The notes beneath the pieces were generated by a model. The model saw only the letters and a program-made list of their open reading frames with translations. It made no database searches and had not been told where the DNA came from. From Dipylidium caninum (taxonomy: Eukaryota > Platyhelminthes > Cestoda > Cyclophyllidea > Dipylidiidae), in the NCBI GenBank assembly GCA_017562135.1, contig QEYB01001654.1, positions 1 to 64,000 of the forward strand: a stretch of 64,000 bases of DNA. Reading direction: 5' to 3'. The position numbers were made by a program, and so were the translations under genes. Each line of letters starts with the position of its first letter. Position 1 is the stretch's first letter. Positions 12,261 through 25,600 of the stretch are shown here, piece after piece.

Positions 12261-14209
12261 TTAAGAAAATTGACATTTATAATTCCACAGGAAAGGGTAA
12301 TATTTTGTCTCATTAACGAAGAGCAAGTCATTTTTGTTTGTCGTGAATTTCATCTTCCATGGACATCCTCGTCCTAACTCTCTTCCAACAGTTCTTCCAC
12401 CAGTACATTTTGTTTTTCTTAGAGAAACACTGTGAAAAAAGCAATAACCAGTCAATCTACTTCAATGATTCTCTGATCCGCGTTCACGTAAATCCACAAG
12501 ACTCATTCATCTATACCGCATTAACATATTCGCATATCGTTAGTGCTATATTTTCCATTTTAAGTCTGTTAAGCCGACATTTGAAGGAGCATAACACACA
12601 AACTTTAGCTATTGTTATCGTCCTACGGCATTTGCTTTTCGCTTTGAGGTCGAGTAAAGACACTTGTGGCTTTCATCCTTTTTCTTGCCATTAAACAGTC
12701 TTGATTTTTGAGTTACAGGGAATACCTGGTCTCTACTCCGATATTGTCACAAAACATTGAGATACATGGATTAGCAAGAAATGTGTGCGGAGGTAGTATG
12801 GGAATAGTGTGAAAAGCTTGTTAGGTGGGGAGGTGAGTAGAATGGGAGGATTATCCTCTGGTGGTAACTTAGACTCTCGTCTGGAGATTGATTGGCGATG
12901 GCGGATGAAAAAGATGAAGAGGACATCATTAAATGTTTTGATAACACACTTTAATAAAATTGTACTCCAGTGTATGAGCGTTGAAGTAGTAAGCCATTTG
13001 ACTCAGACGACAATGGAGGGGTAATAGTGTAAATCGGGCAAATAATTAAAATTAGTGCCCTTCTACTCTGCCACATTGGAAGTTATGTTGTTGGCTTCAC
13101 TAGCTAGACAAGTTGACAAATCTTCCTGAGTGTACACCAGAGCTGTCGACTAAGACATCATAATCTGGATGACGAAGCTGGTTAATTCAAAGAGGTGTAC
13201 TTATCTTCAACTATCATGCTGAATAAATTCTCACAGAAGCTATTTGACCTGATTTTACCACCCAGCCATCGTAAGAAGCGCAGCAAGCGCTTACACCTCC
13301 CAAATTCTTTTAGACTGCGCATTTTTAAGCGGAAGGCCAAGAGGAGGATAAGTGGCAGAGGAGACAAGTTGGAAGGTTATAGACTAATCAAGTAATCATG
13401 GCTCAGTAAACCCGTATCATTCTATTGGAAGTAGTAGAAAGCGAGACGTGGGAATTATGAACCTTCCAGTTAGCCTTGAGAACCACTAAATTACTGCCAT
13501 GAATGGAAATAGGCGTGTCCATGTGGGAAAACGCTAACTTGGAGTTATCGTGCTGCAGATAGGGAGCAATAAATTCTTCACCCCTTTGACATTGTACTTC
13601 AAGTCTTGTCCGTGGTAAAAAAGATATTTCGAATAACTAGGCTACCACATAAATGACTCGGTTATTGCATGATGCAAAATATCTTGAAATGCAAAACCAG
13701 ATAGACATAAGTCAGCTATTATTTCCCCAACTGATGCGTAAATGCAAAACACGCAACAATCAAGGTGATACTGGTTTGTATCCCTTGTTGCAGCAATTAC
13801 ATGACTGGCGCCTCTCCTTAACCTCCAGAAATCGAATGTAATTACTAACGGAAAATGAATTTTACTCCTAGTTAAATGATGTGCACACCGCCTACATTGT
13901 AACACATCTTTCATGATCTTCCTTATCATATTCTTAGTATTAGTAATGTCTTGAATAGAACCATTGTCAAATAAAATACTTTCAAATTTCGACGCCTCCC
14001 CCTTCTACGGTTTTGAGTTCATACGCTAAGGCTATGTGTTTTTCCCTTTCAGTAAATTTTATTCCTACCCCTAATCTAAAGATAATGCAAGACACTGTCT
14101 GTCTATTTTCAGTAATCCACGAGATATCTTAAGCTGGAGTAATTCAACCTCCGGCTTTCCAATAATTTTACAAGACAGGGGCGCGTTTATCGGATCATCA
14201 AATTATCTT
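12261..14209. other. Region upstream of CFAP20 without a recognised gene
   Basis: Open frames at 12359-12694 and 13195-13395 on the plus strand are not recognisable. The second ends in a very basic stretch (KKRSKRLHLP, RIFKRKAKRRISGRG) and could be a terminal exon, but nothing supports it further. No RNA gene or clear repeat was seen. Confidence 0.3.
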
Positions 14210-14219
14210 CCCCCCACAG
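14210..14219 (+). promoter_or_regulatory. Strong splice acceptor just 5' of the CFAP20 start codon
   Basis: A polypyrimidine tract ending CCCCCCACAG stops 15 nt before the CFAP20 ATG at 14235. It is either the acceptor of a 5' UTR intron or a spliced-leader trans-splice site, which in flatworms commonly sits close to the start codon. The sequence alone cannot separate these two. Confidence 0.5.
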
Positions 14220-14234
14220 CCTGACCTGCTTTGC

Positions 14235-15706
14235 ATGTTCCGAAACACATTTCAAAGTGGTTTCCTTTCAATTCTCTTTAGTATAGGCTCTAAGCCCTTG
14301 CAAATTTGGGACAAAACGGTACTTTTACTTGGTTTGTGTATTTTGTACCTTAATGCATTCCCGCTTGCTCCCCACTTCTACACTCTTCGTGATCCGTTTT
14401 CAGGTTCGCAACGGCCACATAAAACGAACTACCGATAGTGACATTGAATCCTTGGTACTCGAATTAGTCGGAAACAATGTTAGCACTACTTATATCACTT
14501 GTCCAGCTGATCTGACGAAGAATTTGGGGATTAAGCTCCCTATTCTCGTACTTATTGTTAAAAATATGGAAAGATATTTTACCTTTGAAGTTCAGGTAAA
14601 TACTGTTTTAAGTATATGGGTTTTATTCTATTTAAGCTACCATCTCATTCAGAAGCGCTTTGAGATAGAACGTATAGATTCATATGTAGTACCTTTCTGA
14701 CTAAAATTTAGGGATACTGGTCGACAAAATCTCTTCTTCTAATTTGCTTAGACGTTCTTCTCCTATAAAATACTTATACAACCTTTATAAGACGGTCCAA
14801 AAGCAACAATGCTTTTCTATATGGTGAAAATTTGATGCGTATTAATTAGTTGGTCTATGTGTGAACCCTGAAATGTGCTTTTTGGTATATTAACTATCAG
14901 TTTGGCCTTATCCCACCAAATTTCTCAGGTCTTAGATGACAAAGGGATAAAACGACGTTTTCGAGCTAGTAATTTCCAGAGTACAACTCGTGTGAAACCT
15001 TTCATTTGCACTATGCCTCTCCGAATGGAAGAAAAGTGGAATCAGCTTCTTCTGAACCTTGCCGATCTAACTAAGCGCGCATACGGGACGAACTTTGTAG
15101 AAGTCCTCCGTGTCCAGGTAGGCGATGAATTTAACGGTTCCAATCTACGTTCAGACACGCCTTTGATTTCACAACCTTGGGAGATAATCTTAATGCCTGC
15201 TTATATCACATTTTAAAACACCTTATTTTCTGCTTTTTTGGCTTTACTAAGCGTTATAATTTCACTGATGATTATGTCACGTTTTTTGACCCAGCCCATC
15301 AATAGTATTTGTCATCGCTCGACTTTGTAGTCAAAGTATTTTTGCCTATAGGTCTACTTCAAGCATTGGTTCCCTGGCAGTTCATTGAAAGAGTCTTACC
15401 CTCTATTCGTGTTGTCATATTTAGAAAATGCGGTTATCTGTTGATTGAACCTTGTTTCTTGACTGTTTATTTTCCTGGAATAGAAAAATGGGGTTTCAGA
15501 CATGGTGGCATATGTTATTTGGACATCATCACGTTAATATACTGCAACTTAATTTACTATCGTCTTTATCTCTAATTTGGCTACAGGTCCACGCGAACTG
15601 TCGATTGCGTCGGATATTTTTTAGTGATCGTCCGTACAAGGAAGCCGAGCTGCCAGCTGAATTTAAGCTTTATCTACCCATTACTCAAACGAAATCCGAC
15701 GAATGA
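14235..15706 (+). CDS. CFAP20: CFAP20 (BUG22/C16orf80), ciliary microtubule inner protein
   Basis: CFAP20 sits on the inner junction of axonemal doublet microtubules and is needed for normal ciliary and flagellar motility and tubulin modification. Four exons, 14235-14318, 14404-14595, 14929-15117 and 15587-15706, all join in phase 0 with GT-AG introns of 85 to 469 bp. They give 194 residues (human 193). The protein starts [14 protein letters not shown] and shows near-invariant family blocks: [62 protein letters not shown] and [11 protein letters not shown]. There is no break or missing block, and extreme conservation makes the call essentially certain. A probable acceptor lies 15 nt upstream of the ATG. 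Neighbours are unrelated. Flatworm expression would be expected in flame cells, sperm and ciliated sensory endings. Confidence 0.97.
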
Positions 15707-18700
15707 AATGTCTTATTTAGCCTCGTTTCCATTTATGAGAACCGCTTGTGTAACTTAATGCTACTATTGCATGAACTTATTTAATACCTTAGATGAAATT
15801 GGAATCGGGGATTCTCTGTGAAACTCAAAACCGAGTTATTAAACAAGTCTACTTTCGCCGTTAAAGGTTGTTGGTTCGAATTCCGCACAGCTTGTCTCAT
15901 TCCATTTCATTACAATCAAGTGGATATCAAAGAATTTTTCCGATATATTTCGGAAACAAATTTATGGTTCTGGAAATTCTGTAAAGATTCCTTATTAACT
16001 ACTGCATAATCCGGGATACGATAAATTTCGCAATTATGAGGTAATACGTGGATGGAGGAACATTGTTTCGAGAGGAGTTTGTGTTAATCGTTGATAATGT
16101 TTTCAGATTTCCCTTATCTTTAGGCTTATCTTTGAGTTACAGACTACATACAGTCTGACAACCGAACTTCTGTCATTTACTTTAAATATTGGGGAGCTTA
16201 CAGTTTAAGTTTGTCGTTGTGAATATGCTCATGTGCAGATTGGATCGTCTTCCGTAGGCGCATTTCTGACAGAGAAGAACCAAATTTGGGGCGACCTTCT
16301 TTGGGAGTTCCATTGAGAAAAGTCGTTACGGCTAAAGGATGTTAAACAAACGAGTTTGTTACTTCATGCCTATTTGTCCTGATAGTTTCTTCTCTCAAGA
16401 ACGTATTTGCGGAAAAACACGGTGGTGATTTAGACGGTGTACTTATCTCACAGTAGTAGTATGTACGTAAAATGACCAGCGTAATTCCTGATAGCGGGGT
16501 AAAATCCCATGGTTATCTTTCGCATTCCATGTGATATTAGGGTCGCCAAGCAAAATTAACACATAGAATCCCAAAATTTGCAAAGTACGAAATTCCTCCC
16601 GGTAATTAGCTTCTGATAAGATTTTAATTTAGATATATTTTTTTACTTTTTACAGAACGCGTTGGGAGGCGGTGTAATCACTTTCACTGTCTTTAAGTTA
16701 TACTAAAAACTCCAAATTACTGGCGGGCAATAGTGAAGTAAAAATCCCTCTGTATGTATTTGATATCCGTACGTCAATTATTTTCAGCGGGAAATTGAAA
16801 GTATACCGAGTATGGTTGCTTAGTAAGCAATAATATACTCAAAAATGTTTAAAACTAACAATCCACTCCCTATATCAATGATTTTGGTGTTCATTGCAAT
16901 ATTTTCTCTCCTATTCGGTGACTAAACGTGGCCCCCTACTGACTAGAAAATTCTCATGTAATGTAGATTTTACGGCGGTGGAAAAAGCTGTTCTTATCCG
17001 GCTGTAACGTTCACATTATACAGTAGCCATAATTTACAGCCAACAACAGGGGGCTAGAACCATAAACCCGTGTCGAAACGTAGAATTGTCACGATGTCTT
17101 CCATTTTAACTGTGGTTAAAATTAATACGACTAGCGACATAATAAAAGAGTTAGAAGGAGAAGGAGAGTCGTCCTATTACACTTCATCTCCTTTGTTCAT
17201 AGCCAATCACAAAATGTCCCAGTTAATCCAATTAGGTAATCACTGGGCCATCATGACAACTGTGCACCGCTCCCACTTGAAACTGGTCCGTTATTTTCTT
17301 TGTGGGCAGTCCAACGACCACGGGTGAGGAATGCTGTTGGGTGGGTATGGCCTCTCGGAAATGCCATGGTTGCACAGTGCAAATTATCGCTCCATTCTGT
17401 AGGAAAGAGCAAATGTGTACCACCATCAGAACATCTCCCTAAATATGCTTTCACCGAGCAACTACAGGCTACATTTAAAATAGTATAGACATATTTTAAC
17501 CAGTTGCCCACTCTCATGTCATTTACCCCTAAACCAAGCAGATTCCGGTGTTTTTAGCATGGCAGTAAGACGTAGGCATTTTGCCCTTCTTTCAAGGTGT
17601 TAAATTAACTTGCAAATAGGTTAGTTTAAAGTTTGAAATTGTCCATGCCCATAAAAGGAACTCACATTTGTGCAAGGCATATAAGGTGCCCGAAATTTGT
17701 CGGTTTTCATCCACTTGCGCCCAATACAGTTCCGTAAGTCACTTGCGGATTTATAATTGATAAGTTAGTAAAATACAGCTGCAACTTTCTTCTCCAAAGT
17801 AGCGACAAAATTGTCCTTACCTCTAAGATGTGCGATAATGCCTAAAATTGACGGAGTTGCCGCAATTTGCCAAGTGAAGTGCGATAACAGTGTGAAGCTC
17901 AAATTACTACGATTGTTTTCTTCACCATCAACGACGATAGGACGACATTTTTTACTTTAACTGTCAATTATAAAATACGAAACATTAGTTAATAGGATAT
18001 ACGGCATAGTGATCAGTTTATCATGAATGTATTAAATGGATTATGAAAAATACACATCTAACCTTGGTGGCGAAATGAGTGACATAAATACCACCTTGTT
18101 CACTTTCCGGAATCTAAATGGGCCTAGTAACCACACTGAAGGGCAAAGTGCATTGACCAAAAAGAGGAGTAGGAGAATTTAATGTAGAGGTGAGGTCATA
18201 GACGTCAAATCTGACATCCGGGTTGGGTCAGATGTATCTTTTTGAGTTATTACCAGCTTTTTTTGACACTCGAGTAAATGCCACGTAGATCGGCTAAAGG
18301 ATATAACCGAGCCTTGCCCCGTATTGACCGGTCACAGGAATGCATAATTTAGATCCTGAAAATGTTATTCAACATTACCGTCGTATCAAGTTTGAGGATT
18401 GTGAGTTGGAGACTAAGGCATATCTCCACCTATTAAGGTATCTTATCGTTTGGTAAGTGAAATAAAAAATAGTTTGATGGGATGATTTGTTGTCTGGAGG
18501 GAGAATACATCAATAAGGAATGCTTCGATATTTTGTGTATCAACACTTCTTGTACCTGCCCGTAGAAATGCCGTGACTCTTCGGAAACCACAGTAAGGAG
18601 ACAAGCATAATTTTATGGAGCAAATGTACTAAAGGTGACAGTGTCATTGGTGTGTACGTCTGCACCACTTCGAAATATATAGAGCCCCGTTCCCATTGCT

Positions 18701-19420
18701 AAATGCTAATTAAATTTATTTGCCATAGCAATAAAATGCCATTAGTGACTTTTTCGACGATGACTGACTAAGTCATCAAAGAAGACTTGTAAAAAGTAAC
18801 TATGATGAAGGCAGAGAAACGTCCCAATTCTGCGGAAGAACTCATTTGTTTCCAATGTAAGATACTTGTGGCTGGGCCTATGGTAGGCGGCAGAAGTGCT
18901 TTAAGGCAATTTTATAGTGATTCCACTAAAGCAACCTTTAACGGAGTACAGACAGGTTCCCAAGACCTTTCCATGGCCCAAATGTAAGGAGCATTATATG
19001 CATTAAAAAAATATGTTTATATAGCAGTTTGAGGACGTGGTATTGCCTTCGGGGAGAGATTGACATAGAGATTATGCATGCTTTTCAGAAGGCTTTGACC
19101 TTAACGAATATTTCCCGAAGAGGATTATTCTCTGGTAGGATATCTTTTTAAGGGGTTATGATATCAAGGGATTCCAAATCCACGATGCTGTTCATTTTTT
19201 TGCGTAAATGGTCCGTATTCCCTTTATTAATGATGATCCATAGTCCGATTGGGAGCTTGTCGCAGGAAGAATTTTCCGCTCGTGAGGGAGGGTCTCGAAG
19301 ACATTGAGCTGATGGCAAAGGCTATGACAACAATGACAGTAGATTCATTAGATGCCTTAATTTTTTCCCTGGCTTTCGTCTACTAATCCATGCCGCGATG
19401 TAGGTTCCGTCCATAATACT
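15707..19420. other. Stretch with no supportable gene
   Basis: About 3.7 kb of AT-rich intergenic DNA between CFAP20 and the second mariner relic. Short open frames at 17070-17517 and 18802-18987 lack motifs. A GGTTCGAATTCC word at 15872-15883 resembles a tRNA B box but no tRNA cloverleaf could be drawn around it. Confidence 0.35.
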
Positions 19421-20400
19421 GCAACTCAGCTTGAATCTGAAGTAGAGATATGTATGGTAAAAAATGAATCTTATGGTTATGGCGTTTTGTTTTTACCCCT
19501 AATTAAATTGATAGAACATGAGGTGCACTCCAGACCTATTTTCTTGCATTATTTCCGAAAAGGTAGGAAGTTATGTGTCGCATACGGAAATGGTAATTTT
19601 TCGTTAAACAATTCTCAACGATCTAGCCGTCCAGTCGAAGTCAGTGTTGATACAAATCGTCAGAACGCAACACATGTTATTGTAAAGAAGCCTAGTTTAT
19701 CGCATATACGTATTGAAAAAAGAATTGAAAAACTGAGCTATGTAAAGGAACTCGATCTTTGGGTCCCTCATCGGCTAAAGGAAATTTACTTAGTGTAACA
19801 CAGTGACATCTACGATTCGCATCTCAGATGTGACGTATTTGATCAGTTTCTGTAAAGAACAATTAGTGGCGCCAAAAAGAGATCGCGTATGAGACAAGAT
19901 GAACTCGCCCGAAGGACATGAAAAGCGCAGCCTTACTGAGAAAAGATCATGGTGTCAGCCTGGTGGGATTATAGAGAAATTCTGCACTTGAACTTTTACC
20001 AAATAACTCAACGATTAAATTAAACGTGTACGTCTATCAACCCGTCAAACTGAGCCATGTAATTCATGCAAAGCAACCAGAAGTGGCAAATCACGATAAT
20101 GCAAGGCTCCACACGTCTTTGGTCACTCGCCCAAATTTCCTGGATGTGGGTGCGTATGTGTTGACACATCGGCCACATAGCGCTGACCTTGCGCCTTCGC
20201 ACTACCATATATATCCTCGTTCCATGCAGAACTCCCTATATGTTAAAATTTTTAATGATGCTAACGATGTCAAATCGCAACTGATACATTGTTTTGGACT
20301 GCAAAGACCGGAAATTCTATGAACGTGGAATTATGACATTGCCTGAACGATGGCAAAAGGTCATCGGTAGCAACGGATAGCACATAATAGAATAAAGTTA
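19421..20400 (+). mobile_element. Decayed mariner-family transposase, copy 2
   Basis: This is a second, distinct mariner transposase relic in the sense direction. From 19454 the frame gives RKLCVAYGNGNFSLNNSQRS, then SRPVEVSVDTN, LSHIRIEKRIEKL and VKELDLWVPHRLKE, containing the WVPH motif that links the DNA-binding and catalytic parts. After a stop at 19796, fragments in shifted frames include KRSWCQPG and MVSAWWDYREILHLNF. The frame at 20026-20320 gives HDNARLHTS (second catalytic aspartate region) and the degenerate LTHRPHSADLAPSHYH (third). The C-terminal end reads GIMTLPERWQKVI near 20330-20375. An AATAAA follows at about 20391. Multiple stops and frameshifts mean it is inactive. It belongs to a different lineage from the 6.5 kb copy, judging by its NNSQRS and PERWQKVI sequences. 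Confidence 0.87.
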
Positions 20401-22614
20401 TTTTTCAGCAAAAACTTTAAAATTTCATCCTTAGTTAAGATCCGCATTCAATTAGTTGCCAACCCCATATAATGGAGCAGAAGTACACCAAATTACTGGA
20501 ACAGTGCTTCCAAATAGCTCATATGCTGTTAATGGTCTACTTCTAACTATTATTTTCAAAACTAATTTAAATCAAATTATACTGTTTCCAGGCCACCCGA
20601 GGCTTCCTTTTTCTGTTCATTCAACCGAAGAAAAGAGCCATACGCGGCTTATTATCAGTGTGTTTGTTTGAGAAGAGAAAGGAAAGTTTCCCGTCAATCC
20701 GGAATAGACACAGTATGCTGATTTTGTAGATTTGGTAAATCACTAGTTTGGCACCTATTTATTAAATCGGAAGGAAAAACAATCAACTGCCTGAATTTTT
20801 TTAATGCAATGCCAAACCATTGTCTGACCACATGTTAGAGGGAAAGACACTTTTTAAAGTTAACTTTTAATGTATCCTGAGGGTGTGACATTCATGTAAG
20901 CATAATTTGGGCTAACGGCTCGTCCTAATGAGATCGGTTTAAATCAGCCCTCAATAGAGTCGAAATACCGCTGCTGCAATCCACACAGATAAAAAATGCG
21001 TACATTCCGATTGGGCTGGCACACAATCAAACAGAAACGTCCGCACCGCATCAGATGCGTACTCAGTGGGCAAGTGGATATCCGCTCGTGCGCTTGTGTA
21101 TGTGGTGAATCGCCAGACAAGGAGAGATCAAAGAAGCCGTCGTAATGGGTCTACGACTGGCCTCCTCAGTTAGAACGCCCATAAAATCCCTAAGTGGTTT
21201 GGGTTACGGTAGAAGTAATGACATTCAAATGAAAGGTCGATGAACAAGTGACCTTAGAGAACTGGCTAAACAGTTGCTCTGCCGAAAGGTATCAACAAAT
21301 ACAAGTCTCATTTAGAAAGTGAGTATAAGGGTCCAGTGGACGTCTGTCTTGGCATAGTAGTGTGACATAGTCAACTTCATTTCTGACAGGATCTAATTTC
21401 GTTTAGGACGCCTCGTCCCACATACCCGTCTCACACTCTGCGTCTCCAAGCTGCACTTTGACACGAAAAATAATTCCTGTATAATCTACATTTTGGACTC
21501 CGAATAACTTCTCTATGTTTAATGGCTTGTGATGAATAGTAGACGGAGTTGGATTGTCTCCTTTATGAAAACCGACCCTGCCAAAAGGTGTTTTATGATC
21601 ATTATGAATTTAACCATGGAGTGTTAGAAATAACGTTGCTTAAATTCTGTCCACTTATAATGGCTGGTGGTGGATCATGGAATTCACCTACCTCTTCTCT
21701 TAATACTCTCTGTAAATAAGGCATTATCGTGGGTACCACCTAGTCAATGGCGTTGTTAGACGTGGCAATAAAATGAGTGAACCCAAATTATGGTTATTTT
21801 TTGGTTTACAGGGTTGCGGAAGTGTCGGGAAAATACCAATGACCCCCTTAGTAGGCAAAAAAAGTACTCCCTCACAAATAGCATTCTTATGTACATTTAC
21901 GTGGTGACAACCAGGGCTCCAAAATCTATAGAATTTCAGAGTATTCCGTTGCCTTCCTAAATGCATTATTTACTTACAAATCGACTATTTTACACCGTGG
22001 AGACCGGCAAACACGAAGATAGCACTTATTTGCAGGTACGATTTCATGAGGTCTGTCTACTTCATCTACAGTACACAAATCTGGACGAAAGGGTGGTAGG
22101 TAAAGTAAGATGTGCCACTTAAGCAGCTTGGAAAAGGTAGATCTCAATTTCTAGAGGCCACTTTATCAACCATTTCCAAAAACTTACAGAACGGATTACC
22201 TTCCAGTAGGAAAGGAAATGAATTGAGAAAGTAGTGAAAATTAAGAATGTGTTCTCTTAGGTGCAAAAATGACATTTTAGTGTAACTTTAGGACTTAAAT
22301 GTCATTGAATTCGGAGCATTGACGAGAATGAAGCACTATTATCAACATATCGGGGTCCCTACCTTTTGCTTTATACTCATTTCTGCCCAGCGTTAATTTT
22401 TAATAACTTGTGGGGAGTCTGTACTACTTTTGGCCTCCCATACGAAGTCTTCAATGCTCTTAATTGCGTTTGCTATTCATCGTATAAGCAATATATGATA
22501 ACCTTCCCAAAGGCACTGCAGTAAGCTGATTGGTGGGCGTGCACACACGTGCGCACTGATGGTTGCGTTTATAACAGACTCGTAACGCACTGCGAATGCA
22601 TTTATGTACTAAGA
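20401..22614. other. Upstream region of the noggin-like gene
   Basis: Intergenic DNA between the second mariner and the noggin-like start codon. No coding exon, RNA gene or clear repeat was recognised. The promoter and 5' UTR of the noggin-like gene presumably lie at its right end; no canonical TATA box position stood out. Confidence 0.35.
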
Positions 22615-25600
22615 ATGAACAGTGTTGCTCTTCTCATCTTTGTCTACTCACTTTCTCTTGGGTTGGGCAAACCTTCAGCTCATCCGGGTTTGTCCATAGT
22701 GACAACGAGTATCGGTGGAGACGTTCCTCATCTTATACCTCCTAATGCCGAATACACCCGTAGAGTCAGTGTCAGTGTTGGCTCTATCCTGAATCAACAG
22801 GAGGCCGCCGCAGCTGCGGCCAAATCCACCATTGACCATTCACGTGGAATGGTTGGCACTCGGTCGGTGCCTGCCTACGAAGACCCTACGGCACTTCGCC
22901 TTCACACATCACTACTCAATGCAAACCCTTCGAGAACAGATCCAGGTGGCTTCCACGGAGAAAAGATGAACAGTGCAGCCATTTCTTATCTACAGCCTGA
23001 TCTTAGCCGTGGGACCATCGCCAAATTGCGCGTTATTCTAGGCGCCGATTACGACGACGCTTGGATGTCGGTGGAACCTCGAAATCCGGGCAACGAAACG
23101 ACGGGTTACCTGCCGTCCACCTTCAAGCAGACTCTCATACAAGAAGTCGAAGCACTTAATTTCAGCATTTTTAAGGAAATACCCGGTATAGGGCCCCAAG
23201 AGATCCCGCTGACAGAGAAAGAATCAAGTGTCCTTAGACAGTGGTTAGTTCAACGCGCTGACTGCCCCGTGCAGTATGTGTGGCGGGATAACGGCAACCG
23301 GTATTGGCCACGGTGGATTAGACATGCAGTTTGCAAGGAAGCGGTTGCCTGTTCCTGGCCTCCGGGAATGCATTGCAAACCCAGTGGAACAAAAACGCTG
23401 ACGCTACTTAGATGGGTAAGTGAGTAGCACAGAGGTCGAAAAGTCTGATTGATGAGGATTGCACAAGCCCTCCTTAGGTAACCACTTTTTATAGCAGTCA
23501 CTTATCAAGCTTTATTCGTAGCCAAATAATATTGAGAGATGTTAGAGTTAATGTTAATAGTATCTCTGTTTAGTCATACCCGTTGGAATACTTGGAAATA
23601 TTCAAAGGCTATTGTTAATTATATAAAGACATGGACCCGTGGTGTTGGTTAGAGAAAGAGCAATTACTTCAACCCTTAATTTTTTCGGGCTGTGAAGATT
23701 ACTGTTGTAATGTTTGTGAACCCTCAGTCTGGCTGTTAAATCTCATTAGTCACCGAGCGCAGATTTACCCAGGCATCTCAACAGTTGCTTTAAGGTCTTT
23801 TCCGGCCTGCGCCAAGTTTTCACAAAACGCAATTTTCCCCCCAACAAAATACCTATAACACTAAATTCATTCTCCTCTGAAAAATATCTCCGCACTCAGA
23901 TCTTCCCAAATTCGTACCAACGACCATTTCGGACACCAGGTGTTACTGTTTCACTGGTGAGAGAGTAATTAACCATCTCAGACTATGTGATAATTGGTAT
24001 ATACATACACACACTCATACACACATTACACATTAACATCTTTCTCATGCTTCAAAAACTTCACATTCAACAGTTAAACCCTACACTGGAGTTTTGTGGC
24101 ATTGAGCTACTCCTCCTAAATTACCACCACAGCATATACCCACAGACATTACGAAGAGAATGCAAGTGGGAGAAACCGAAAAATACATGCCCTTTGTGTT
24201 AGGTAAATTTCACGTATTCAGATGCATCTGACAGCCCAATTTTACCATCACTGTCTACGACTGTGCGTGAATATTAGCCTGTCAAATTTCCGACCCAACT
24301 GACCCCATTCGGTGCCCCAAAATGCGATTAGGTTTGAGTGTAAACAGAAATATTATTCATTCATGCGTAGACCCTTGTATCAGCTCGGGCTGGAACTAAC
24401 ATACTTACTTGTAAATTGTCTTTACTTATTATAATTCTCTTGAGTGCGCGTAACAATGTAAGTTATTTAGTTCTTTAACATTCTATCTTTCATCAATGTC
24501 AGCAAATACGTAGTGTGTGGAGTTTGAGATTTACCTGACCATTGCATCAGGAAATGTTCTCAGCATACAAAAAGCGAAATTAGCGGTATTTTGCTTGATT
24601 GTCCTCCGGAAATGCTCAAATCATACCGTATGAGGTTAGTTTAAGTGACTTCGGGGTCCGTAAGTTTACCGTTAAGTCTGAGCTAAGGGCTTGCTCACAG
24701 AAATATACACTTACTGAAAATATAGTCCTCTGTCCACCTAACTACGCGCTGACATTTACTGGCGCTCATACATTGTTTACGTTACAGAAAGAAGACAATA
24801 ATGTGCCGACACGTGGAGAGGATGAGGGTCCAGCATGATTTATCAAGACCTCTGGTATTTATTGGTGAAATGGGCGCAATAAATAAAACAGTTGAAGTGA
24901 TCGTTAAGGGTACACTGACTGTCCATGTATGTATGTATGTGTGTGTGCCCCACGAGAGTATTTGTTTGAATGCTTTTCTGTCTCGTTACCAACGCTCTTT
25001 GGCATTCGTTCATGGGACGAGAAATATTAGCCTACACAAACACCCACACGTCCCATAAACCGGTAATACCTAGATTCTTCTACATCGTCACCATCAGTAT
25101 TGAAAGGATAGCTTCTCAAACATTCTAAAAATTTTCTCAGCAGACATTAGTGAGTCAGAAATATGGGAAAATGCAAATTATTTACGAATAGTTCGTTATT
25201 ATTGTCGACCTCAACAGATTTCCACAGTTCACGTTGATTCTATTGACTTTCTCAGTGAGCAAACTTAAATTTACGGATTTCCTTCTTATTTCTTTTACAT
25301 TAAACCCGATTAATTCCGACAACATCATTTTCACTGCTTTCTCCGCGATCATTTTATGAGTTTGCCAGATATAGGAGCTACTCAGCTCTTTTTGGGGCTC
25401 TTCGTAACAACGTCCAGATGGCTGCGTTGTTCATGCCTTGTCTGATCTCCCTATTTGTGTAAAGGCGGTTTCCACACATGGAAAGGGAGAAGGTGATAAA
25501 GATGAACAGCGTTTGAGTAAAGATGTAAGGTTATAAGACTGTGGTAAACACCTCTCCCCGCTGAAAATTGGGCTGACCTCAATGAAAATGAACCGTGTTA

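Noticed and set aside
15810..15900. tRNA gene suggested by GGTTCGAATTCC (B-box-like word)
   Set aside because: The word has one base too many for a T-loop and no acceptor, D or anticodon stem could be paired around it.
17070..17517. Overlapping open frames on both strands near 17.1-17.5 kb
   Set aside because: No domain, no splice partners, and they overlap each other; treated as chance.
24000..24950. CA/GT-rich runs as significant microsatellites
   Set aside because: Short and interrupted; mentioned only within the noggin intron entry.
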